Source: Deltaproteobacteria bacterium UBA6967
Lineage (GTDB): Bacteria; SAR324; NAC60-12
Direction of reading: 5' to 3'
Length of the DNA stretch: 12,186 bases
NCBI GenBank assembly: GCA_002450295.1
Contig: DJYX01000137.1
Location: forward strand, 1-12,186
Part shown: positions 6,847 through 12,186 of the stretch, one piece after another
Layout: each line of letters begins with the position of its first letter
Numbering within the stretch: position 1 is the first letter of the stretch
Made by a program: the position numbers and the translations under genes
Notes under the pieces: generated by a model
The model's database searches: none
Seen by the model: the letters and a program-made list of their open reading frames with translations, nothing else
Told to the model about the DNA's origin: nothing

Positions 6847-7650
6847 ATGACAACCAACGCCCCACTCTCTGCTGAAGCGATTCAACAATATCAAGAAGAG
6901 GGCTACTTAATCCCAGACTGTCAGTTACCAGAATCTCGGTTAACCGATTTGATGGCTGCCGTTGATCGTGTGTTGCTGGCTAATCCCGAGGTGCGACCAG
7001 AGAAGCTGGTCAGTGTCCACATCAGTGGCTTGAACCAGGAGGGTGTGCGCGGTGATGAGGCTTTCATGGAATTGGCCAAGGATCCAGTGATCGTGGATTG
7101 TGTAGAACAGTTGATTGGCCCCGATATCATTCTGTGGGGATGTCAACTCTTCTGCAAGCCTGGCTCAGATGGCATGGAAGTGCCGATGCATCAGGATGGG
7201 GCCTATTGGCCGATCCGTCCTTTGGCGACTTGTACCGTTTGGGTTGCGTTGGATCATGTGACTGAAGAGAACGGCTGTATGCAAGTTGTTCCTGGCTCAC
7301 ATCGGCATCAATCGCTGACACATCAAAAAGAATCTCGAGAAGATCTTGTGCTCAATCAACGAGTGAATGATGGTCGGATTGATCCAGAAAATACAGTCAG
7401 CTTGGAGCTCGCGCCAGGGCAGTTCTCCATGCATGACGTCCACTTGGTGCATGGCTCCCATCCAAATCGCTCGGGCAAACGACGGGCTGGTCTGGCCATT
7501 CGCTACATGCCCTCCACGAGCCTGTTCAACCGAGACTTGATTGATACGGGCACTGGCTCCGGTTATCTGATTAATTTTGCGAAAAGACCCCTTTGGCTGA
7601 TTCGAGGTGAGAACCGGGCAGGTAGCGATTTAAAGGTCGGTCACGCCTGA
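6847..7650 (+). CDS. Phytanoyl-CoA dioxygenase (PhyH) family protein
   Basis: This 267-residue Fe(II)/2-oxoglutarate oxygenase carries the metal triad H115-x-D117 in MHQDGAYWPI and H202 in LVHGSHPN, with R212/R213 in SGKRRAG as the probable 2-oxoglutarate ligand. The family segment CTVWVALDHVTEENGCMQVVPGSH spans about 129-152. The start is supported by AAAAGG five bases upstream. It differs in length and motif context from the PhyH gene at 1046-1819 (distal HGSHPNRSG here, CWHAGGNN there), so the two are distant paralogues with likely different substrates. It is the last gene of the tight redoxin-SDR-PhyH group. Its close relatives hydroxylate small molecules or lipids; which one cannot be read here. 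The 115 bases after it hold no gene. Confidence 0.92.
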   Translation: MTTNAPLSAEAIQQYQEEGYLIPDCQLPESRLTDLMAAVDRVLLANPEVRPEKLVSVHISGLNQEGVRGDEAFMELAKDPVIVDCVEQLIGPDIILWGCQLFCKPGSDGMEVPMHQDGAYWPIRPLATCTVWVALDHVTEENGCMQVVPGSHRHQSLTHQKESREDLVLNQRVNDGRIDPENTVSLELAPGQFSMHDVHLVHGSHPNRSGKRRAGLAIRYMPSTSLFNRDLIDTGTGSGYLINFAKRPLWLIRGENRAGSDLKVGHA

Positions 7651-7726
7651 GATTCTGACAAATCTGATTCCGTCACCACGCACAGCTGTTTTTATCCGAG
7701 CCCTTACAGGCTATTCCTCGCTTTGG

Positions 7727-7740
7727 TTTCAGCGCTGAAA
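7727..7740. promoter_or_regulatory. 14-bp perfect palindrome, candidate operator
   Basis: TTTCAGCGCTGAAA is its own reverse complement and ends 25 bases before the ATG of the DJ-1/PfpI gene. With no loop and no T-run it is not a rho-independent terminator of the preceding operon. It may sit between a weak -35-like TTGGTT (7724-7729) and a -10-like TTTTAT further on, a usual place for a repressor site. It is read by eye and untested. Confidence 0.35.
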
Positions 7741-7765
7741 TAATCCTTTTATCTTCCGTGAACCC

Positions 7766-8347
7766 ATGAACATTGGGATCTACCTCTACGATCAGGCAGA
7801 GGTCTTGGATTTTTCAGGACCTTTTGAGGTGTTCAGTGTTGCTAACCGACTCGCAAAATTGGATTGGAATATCTGGCTCGTTGGTGCGAGTGAAAACTTG
7901 GTTGAAGCTCGTGGAGCCTTCAAGGTGATACCTCATTATTCCATCCAGAATGTGCCAGCATTGGATCTGTTGATTGTGGTCGGGGGCGTTCATCTGGAAG
8001 AAGTTCACAAGAGGGAAGTGATCGACTGGATCAGAGAGACTGCTGAGAAAGTGCAGGTGATTGCTTCGATCTGTACAGGAGCTTTCTTATTGGCGGAGGC
8101 GGGGTTGCTGGATGGCTTGGAAGTGACAACTCACTGGGAAGATATCCCGGATTTACAGAGAAATTATCCCAACGTACAGGTTCGAGAGGGTGTTCGCTGG
8201 ATTGAACAAGGCAAGCTGTTCACTGCGGCAGGAATCTCCGCTGGGATAGATCTGAGCTTGGAGTTAGTCTCCAAATTCGCTGGAGAGAAGTTAGCAGAGC
8301 GAACTGCCAGGCAGATGGAGTATGCTTGGATTCAGCCCGGAACTTAA
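7766..8347 (+). CDS. DJ-1/PfpI family protein
   Basis: This 193-residue single-domain protein belongs to the DJ-1/PfpI (class I glutamine amidotransferase-like) superfamily. The nucleophile is C103 in S-I-C-T-G-A-F-L-L-A, the nucleophile elbow; D15 in VLDFSGPFEVF and the T-T-H-W motif at 121-124 are the other conserved parts. This set matches the isocyanide-hydratase-like and AraC-N-terminal branch rather than human DJ-1 or the PfpI protease. There is no C-terminal AraC HTH domain, so it is more likely an enzyme (hydratase or glyoxalase type) than a regulator. No ribosome binding site is obvious before the ATG. It lies 115 nt after the PhyH gene behind a palindrome and is probably transcribed separately. 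It converges with the small membrane protein gene ending at 8387. Confidence 0.87.
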   Translation: MNIGIYLYDQAEVLDFSGPFEVFSVANRLAKLDWNIWLVGASENLVEARGAFKVIPHYSIQNVPALDLLIVVGGVHLEEVHKREVIDWIRETAEKVQVIASICTGAFLLAEAGLLDGLEVTTHWEDIPDLQRNYPNVQVREGVRWIEQGKLFTAAGISAGIDLSLELVSKFAGEKLAERTARQMEYAWIQPGT

Positions 8348-8386
8348 GCAGTAAGTGAAGCTGTATCTCTGCTCATGCTGACTTGA

Positions 8387-8617
8387 TCAAAGAAAGTCGC
8401 AGTGAGATTGAGTCATTGTCTTCTTTTTCATAATCTCCATCATCTCATCAGGAGTCAGTTTCGCTTTGAGTTCTTCAAAACACTGCTGATCCTTGGCGTA
8501 GGCAGGCTTAGATTTATCAATGGGATTGAATGTGATGAAGCCCGTGGCGATGCCAATTCCTACAAGTGCTGCCAATGACGATAAGATGATAACCGTTGTT
8601 TTTGTGTTTTTGTTCAT
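8387..8617 (-). CDS. Small membrane-anchored protein, unknown function
   Basis: The 76-residue product has a short basic N-terminus (NKNTK), one hydrophobic segment at about 8-30 and a charged soluble part with the motif LTPDEMMEIMKKK (54-66). C46 and C73 flank this helix and may form a disulfide if the tail is periplasmic. The A-Y-A at 39-41 lies too far from the hydrophobic core to be a normal signal-peptidase site, so it is probably a single-pass membrane protein. I do not recognise the family. No clear Shine-Dalgarno sequence precedes the ATG. It lies downstream of the serine hydrolase gene on the same strand with a 72-nt gap, so co-transcription is possible, and its end faces the DJ-1/PfpI gene. 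Confidence 0.55.
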   Translation of the reverse strand: MNKNTKTTVIILSSLAALVGIGIATGFITFNPIDKSKPAYAKDQQCFEELKAKLTPDEMMEIMKKKTMTQSHCDFL

Positions 8618-8689
8618 AAGCTTAAATAGTGGGAAGTGACAGTAATAATTTCAACCAATATAGAGCACAAAAACAAGCAGCAGGAAAAC

Positions 8690-10213
8690 TTAATCTTTAG
8701 GATATAGCTTATTATTCTTCACGATCATTGAGTCGACCTTACCATTCTGATCTCGTTGAAAGTAGACGGAAAACTCCCCTGCATAGATACCTTCATGATT
8801 AGGATCAACAAAATGATCAGTTCCCACCTTGGAAAGTACAACGGGCCTAGCCAGCGGCATTCCCTCTCGCATATTTAGCAAAATCAAATTCTCTCCCATT
8901 TCTGTAACGTAGTAGTGCCAGTGGTGATCATCTGAATAGAGATTTTCATATTCAGCATATAACAGGGGCCGATCAAACGATTTAGGATCAGCCAACACTC
9001 TACCGATCATTTCATATAAATTCCTTGAGATGCTTTGGGGATGGTTGAAATAAACAGGTGCCTCAACCGTATTGGAGAGGACAACGACTCCAAGTTTGTT
9101 TTGATTATCCATCACCAGTTCTGAAGCAAATCCCATCAAGCCTCCACTGTGCAGAACAAACTCTTTTTCTCGAAAATAACCAAGCCCTGTTCCACCAAGT
9201 TCCAGGGTGTTTGCAAGTAAAGCTAACGCAGTATTTAACATGGGGTGAAGTTCAATGGGCAATGGTACCCACTGAACCTTCAGCATCTCAGACAAGGTGG
9301 CTCTTGCAAGGAGTGTTTGGTCCTCCGCACTCAGTGTACGAAAATGCCAACTAATGAATTTAGCCAGATCCGTGACAGTAGAAATGAGTCCGGAAGATGG
9401 CAATCCTAAGACACTCGCCATTTCAGGAAATTCATTTTTCAATCGTTGGCCTCCAACGATTTGGCTGTAGCCAATCACCTTTGTAGTTTCCGAATCAGTG
9501 GGAAAGCGAGTGGACTCCAGTTGTAAAGGTGTGAGGATAACTTCTTGGATATACTGCTCATAAGACAATCCGGAGACGCGCTCTACAATCAATCCACCAA
9601 GATTCATTGCCAAGTTGGAGTACTTATGGATTCGATTTGGTGGGAACAACAAAGATTGTTGGGCCAATCCCTTCAAAAATTCATCAAGGACCAATGCCTG
9701 ATTCTGACCTCTTTTGTCCAAGAGGAAATTGGGATTGGTGGGTAGACCCGTAGTGTGGGTCAGGATGGACTTGATAGTGATGTCTTCTACAGAATGACCA
9801 TTCGTTTTGATTGCTCTCAGTTCAGGAATTATTTCAACTACAGGAGTGTCTAAGAAAATTTTCTTACGCTCTACGAGTTGCATCAAAGCAATACTCGTAA
9901 AGAGCTTTGTGATTGAAGCAATTCGATAATTGGTTGACTCAGTAGCTGGAGATTGTTTTTCGAAGTCGGAAACCCCAAATCCCTTTGCGTAAATAAGCTT
10001 TTGATTCTGAACAAGGCTGACAGAAACTCCACGTAAGGATTGATCACTCATTAGCGTATTAAGCCAGGCTTCAAAGAGTCGTATTCTTGATTGAAGCAAC
10101 TCATTGGATTGAGCGTGTGTGGTTGTGATGGAAACAATAAGAACGATGATTCCAATGAGAACTGATTCCAGGGATTTTCTGATTTTTACAGTCTTTTTAA
10201 AGATTGAAATCAT
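8690..10213 (-). CDS. Secreted serine hydrolase, beta-lactamase class C/PBP family
   Basis: Numbered from the ATG at 10213, the 507-residue product has a signal peptide (IFKKTVKIRK then a hydrophobic core, cleavage likely after THA-Q near 34-35) and a class C beta-lactamase/D-Ala carboxypeptidase-like domain: S100-I-T-K103 (nucleophile and base), Y198-S-N200 and H355-S-G357 in place of the usual K-T-G. The last 90 or so residues form a separate beta domain (Y-A-G-E-F-S-V-Y-F, then D-Q-N-G-K-V-D-S-M) often attached to these enzymes. The frame stays open to a TTG at 10273, but that would put 20 extra residues before the signal peptide, so the ATG is preferred although neither has a good ribosome binding site. 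The H-x-G box suggests a peptidase or esterase of the EstB/PBP4* group rather than a true antibiotic-hydrolysing enzyme. It acts in the periplasm or outside the cell. Confidence 0.87.
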   Translation of the reverse strand: MISIFKKTVKIRKSLESVLIGIIVLIVSITTTHAQSNELLQSRIRLFEAWLNTLMSDQSLRGVSVSLVQNQKLIYAKGFGVSDFEKQSPATESTNYRIASITKLFTSIALMQLVERKKIFLDTPVVEIIPELRAIKTNGHSVEDITIKSILTHTTGLPTNPNFLLDKRGQNQALVLDEFLKGLAQQSLLFPPNRIHKYSNLAMNLGGLIVERVSGLSYEQYIQEVILTPLQLESTRFPTDSETTKVIGYSQIVGGQRLKNEFPEMASVLGLPSSGLISTVTDLAKFISWHFRTLSAEDQTLLARATLSEMLKVQWVPLPIELHPMLNTALALLANTLELGGTGLGYFREKEFVLHSGGLMGFASELVMDNQNKLGVVVLSNTVEAPVYFNHPQSISRNLYEMIGRVLADPKSFDRPLLYAEYENLYSDDHHWHYYVTEMGENLILLNMREGMPLARPVVLSKVGTDHFVDPNHEGIYAGEFSVYFQRDQNGKVDSMIVKNNKLYPKD

Positions 10214-10382
10214 GATCAAAAACCTGAATGCAAATCTACTCTCAAGATCACTCTTAGATGGCAAGATTACCAATTTTCCAAATGGTAAGTTTTGAAGTTG
10301 AGAAAACCTAAAAAATCACCTCCCAGTAATGATAGTTAAAAAACCTCTCAAATCTGTTTCAGGCTACTGCTACCGGGCTTGA

Positions 10383-11435
10383 TTATGCACTTATTGGGTC
10401 TGAGTTTGGAATAGCCCTGGGAACAAAAAAATCAGGATCACTGGATTGCTTCCACAAGGCATGAATGATCTCACGATAGGCTTCAATCATGTTCCGATAA
10501 ACAGGGGCCGTATCGGCTTTCATCTCTTCATGAAGAGCAGGGAGTGCGTGATATGGAACCATCGGAAACATGTGATGTTCCACGTGATAATTCATGTTCC
10601 AGTAGAGAAAACGAAAGATGGGGTTCATGTAAACAGTGCGCGTGTTATGGCGATGATCAAGGACATCTTCAGCCAGGCCAGCATGTTGGGTCAGACCAAA
10701 GACGATGTGTAGCCAGGTTCCATACACGCGGGGCAAGCCGATCAGCATCAATGGAAGCCAACTCTGATAGATCAGACTGGCCGCAGCAGTCAGTCCGTAG
10801 ACCACGATCCAGACACGGGCCACATTGTAAACTTTGTGTCTTTCCATCTCGGGGATGTAGTCAGCCTCCTCGGCAGTCAACTGTCCAAAAGAATGTAGGA
10901 CCGTCTTTGCCAGTGAGATTGGAATATCGATCAGGCCAAAGAAATTAAGGAACAGTCGAAACAGCCGAGCAGGACGACCAATGGCAATCTCAGGATCACG
11001 ACCGACGATGATGGTGTCTGTGTGATGACGTGTGTGGGACCAACGCCATCCAGTGGGGCTTCGCATAATCATGAAGCAGGCGAGTTGATACACAGCTTGA
11101 TTCATCCACTGGGTGCGAAATGCGGTACCATGACCGCACTCGTGCCAACGGGAATCCGAGGCACTGCCGTAAAGAATCCCATAAACAAAAAAGAAGGGCA
11201 CACACCACCAGGTTCCCCAGAAATACACACCAAATCCACCTGTCAGGGTAAGCAGGCCCAACCAGATGGCTGTGTCTCGAATCGCTGGTTGATCTGAGCG
11301 ACGCATCAATTCCTTCATACGTTTGCGGGGGATAGGCGTGGCGTACCAAGTTGCGGAGGCCAGTCCTTTCTCTTCCGCTTTTTGGGCTTCTGGTCCGATG
11401 AGGCTGTAATCTCGGTGGATAGTTGTACTCGCCAT
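10383..11435 (-). CDS. Membrane fatty-acid desaturase family protein
   Basis: This 350-residue integral membrane di-iron enzyme shows all three histidine boxes: H98-E-C-G-H102, H134-T-R-H-H138 and H284-V-E-H-H288, plus the extra ligand-type H251 in TQHAG. Hydrophobic segments at about 56-72, 76-92, 206-222 and 226-247 are the membrane spans. Members introduce double bonds into, or hydroxylate, acyl chains of lipids at the cytoplasmic membrane using an electron donor such as ferredoxin or a cytochrome; no donor gene is visible in the window. The N-terminal 50 residues are soluble. The ATG at 11435 gives the normal family start; no strong Shine-Dalgarno precedes it, but a promoter-like pair lies about 60 bases upstream. 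It follows the DODA gene on the same strand with a 143-nt gap. Substrate and position specificity cannot be told. Confidence 0.92.
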   Translation of the reverse strand: MASTTIHRDYSLIGPEAQKAEEKGLASATWYATPIPRKRMKELMRRSDQPAIRDTAIWLGLLTLTGGFGVYFWGTWWCVPFFFVYGILYGSASDSRWHECGHGTAFRTQWMNQAVYQLACFMIMRSPTGWRWSHTRHHTDTIIVGRDPEIAIGRPARLFRLFLNFFGLIDIPISLAKTVLHSFGQLTAEEADYIPEMERHKVYNVARVWIVVYGLTAAASLIYQSWLPLMLIGLPRVYGTWLHIVFGLTQHAGLAEDVLDHRHNTRTVYMNPIFRFLYWNMNYHVEHHMFPMVPYHALPALHEEMKADTAPVYRNMIEAYREIIHALWKQSSDPDFFVPRAIPNSDPISA

Positions 11436-11439
11436 GGTT

Positions 11440-11449
11440 TCAGATCTGA
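11440..11449. promoter_or_regulatory. 10-bp palindrome at the desaturase start
   Basis: TCAGATCTGA is a perfect 10-bp palindrome four bases before the desaturase ATG (read on the - strand), in the place where a ribosome binding site is expected and absent. Its flanks resemble the palindrome at 7727-7740: both read G-G-T-T-T-C-A-G, two variable bases, then C-T-G-A on the + strand. It could be an operator shared by the two genes, or chance. Confidence 0.2.
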
Positions 11450-11494
11450 TAAGGATTGATTGGAGAAGAAAAGGAAGAAGGGAATGTTTGCGCA

Positions 11495-11523
11495 GTTATA
11501 GCGGTTCAGGGATCAGAGTGCAA
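11495..11523 (-). promoter_or_regulatory. Sigma-70-like promoter of the desaturase gene
   Basis: On the - strand, TTGCAC (at 11518-11523) and TATAAC (at 11495-11500) are separated by exactly 17 bases. The -10 matches the consensus at five of six positions and the -35 at three. Transcription would start near 11488, leaving a leader of about 50 bases with a long pyrimidine tract before the ATG at 11435. The site lies in the gap after the DODA gene, so the desaturase need not depend on upstream read-through. Confidence 0.4.
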
Positions 11524-11578
11524 TGCCCTGTAGCTCACTTACTGGAGGGAAATTCCATCAATCTGAAGAAATGTGCGT

Positions 11579-12186
11579 TCACCAGATGAAGAAGCTAGCC
11601 TGCTTGCCCAGTACTGTAACGGTATCTACTCGTTTACAAGGGCGTTGAGCAGCACCATAGCAAACAAGCAGCGGCAACAGGTGCTCCTCTCGAGGGCGAC
11701 AGTATCTTGCGTTTGGAGCGCGTTCCCAATTCCGCAGGCGTTCCCACCGCTCTGTTTCCGAGAAGTCACGATTGTTCAGAGTCTCCTTCAGCCAAGTCTC
11801 AAAAGCCAAATTCTTGGCATCTGGAATTCCTGCACCCTGCTGGAAGAAAGCCTGCATGTTGTGAAAGGAAAACCCTGAGCAGAGAATCAGTAACCCTTCC
11901 TGATCCAGAGAAGCCAGGGCCTGCCCGAGTTGCAAATGGGCCAATGGGTCAAGACTCTGCTGCAGGGAAACCTGGATGCAGGGAATGTCGGCGTTAGGAT
12001 ACATCAGCATCAACGGTACAAATACGCCGTGATCCAGTCCGCGGCTTTGCTCCAACTCCGCAGCGATTCCTTGTTTTCTGAGTTGCCCCTGGACGGCCTC
12101 TGCTAGCGCTGGTGAACCGGGAACTGGATAATCAAGATGATAGGACTGCTCTGGAAAGCCGTAGTAGTCGTAAAGCAGTGGAGGAT
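11579..12186 (-). CDS. ygiD: DODA-type extradiol dioxygenase (LigB family), N-terminus outside window
   Basis: The frame is open from the window edge to a TGA at 11579-11581 and gives 201 residues of a protein of about 260 residues, so roughly 60 N-terminal residues, including the first metal-binding His, lie beyond the edge. The visible part starts PPLLYDYYGFPEQSY, continues with YPVPGSPALAEAV, then GLDHGVFVPLMLMYP, which carries the conserved His of the LigB/DODA fold, then IPCIQVSLQ, LLILCSGFSFHN and the C-terminal EEHLLPLLVCYGAA with another conserved His. This matches 4,5-DOPA dioxygenase extradiol-like proteins such as E. coli YgiD, zinc- or iron-dependent ring-cleaving enzymes. The methionine at 12055 is internal, not the start. 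The end VLGKQASFFIW replaces the usual S-M-x-x-F/Y-x-F terminus but keeps its hydrophobic character. The symbol is by family resemblance only. Confidence 0.85.
   Translation of the reverse strand, partial: PPLLYDYYGFPEQSYHLDYPVPGSPALAEAVQGQLRKQGIAAELEQSRGLDHGVFVPLMLMYPNADIPCIQVSLQQSLDPLAHLQLGQALASLDQEGLLILCSGFSFHNMQAFFQQGAGIPDAKNLAFETWLKETLNNRDFSETERWERLRNWERAPNARYCRPREEHLLPLLVCYGAAQRPCKRVDTVTVLGKQASFFIW

Noticed and set aside
7682..7695. ACAGCTGT followed by T-run as a terminator of the PhyH operon
   Set aside because: The 8-bp palindrome has no loop, so no stable hairpin forms; the T-run alone is not enough.
8347..8373. Possible bidirectional terminator between the DJ-1/PfpI and small membrane protein genes
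   Set aside because: AGCAG and CTGCT can pair, but with a 17-nt loop and no T-run on either strand the hairpin is too weak to call.
10214..10273. TTG start at 10273 for the serine hydrolase
   Set aside because: It would place 20 residues before the signal peptide; the ATG at 10213 gives a normal signal sequence.
10446..10948. Long + strand open frames inside the desaturase gene
   Set aside because: They lie antisense to a desaturase with all three histidine boxes, have no ribosome binding site and low-complexity Ser/Arg/Gln composition. They are shadows.
11573..11997. + strand open frames at the right end
   Set aside because: They overlap the clear LigB/DODA coding frame on the other strand and have no recognisable domain.
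1..12186. CRISPR array, tRNA, rRNA, insertion sequence, toxin-antitoxin or defence module
   Set aside because: I saw no regularly spaced direct repeats, no tRNA-like cloverleaf, no transposase or terminal inverted repeats, and no nuclease, reverse transcriptase or TIR-type domains in any frame.

Overview
The window is a 12.2 kb piece of a bacterial chromosome, apparently of mid-40s percent GC by eye. It shows Gram-negative traits: several lipoprotein signal sequences, an outer-membrane beta-barrel ending in Phe, and a SlyX homologue. The mix of two phytanoyl-CoA dioxygenase (PhyH) family enzymes, a short-chain dehydrogenase, a membrane fatty-acid desaturase and a DODA-type extradiol dioxygenase is what I would expect from an uncultured marine proteobacterium-like lineage such as SAR324. 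That assignment is inference from gene content only; there is no rRNA or other taxonomic marker. I see no tRNA, rRNA, CRISPR array, insertion sequence, phage gene or recognisable defence system.

Left part (1-1819, + strand): a degraded single PAS-domain gene with an apparent frameshift in an A8 run; a small Cys-rich lipoprotein that may also be frameshifted near its 3' end; then a compact pair, a SlyX-like coiled-coil protein followed 7 nt later by a TTG-started PhyH dioxygenase. A 416-residue lipoprotein that looks like a seven-bladed beta-propeller lies on the - strand (1982-3232), divergent from a 186-residue unknown lipoprotein (3308-3868).

Middle part (4038-8347, + strand): an outer-membrane protein gene is split by one in-frame TAA at 4407-4409; its signal peptide and N-terminal domain lie before the stop and its beta-barrel after it. 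Three tightly spaced genes follow (gaps of 33 and 34 nt): a CxxC peroxiredoxin-like protein, an NAD-type SDR and a second PhyH dioxygenase. This looks like a small oxidation operon in which the dioxygenase would hydroxylate a substrate and the SDR would oxidise or reduce the resulting alcohol or ketone; the substrate cannot be read from the sequence. A stand-alone DJ-1/PfpI protein follows behind a 14-bp perfect palindrome.

Right part (8387-12186, - strand): a small membrane protein of unknown function, a secreted class C beta-lactamase/PBP-type serine hydrolase, a three-histidine-box fatty-acid desaturase with a recognisable sigma-70-like promoter, and the C-terminal three quarters of a DODA-type extradiol dioxygenase that runs off the window end.

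The most notable feature is the cluster of lesions in the left half (A8 frameshift, possible lipoprotein frameshift, in-frame nonsense codon, possible frameshifted lipoprotein tail) beside a right half in which every gene looks intact. This means either real gene decay or local sequence error. I did not find a convincing new multi-gene system; the SlyX-PhyH pairing and the redoxin-SDR-PhyH operon are the best candidates for undescribed pathway biology.
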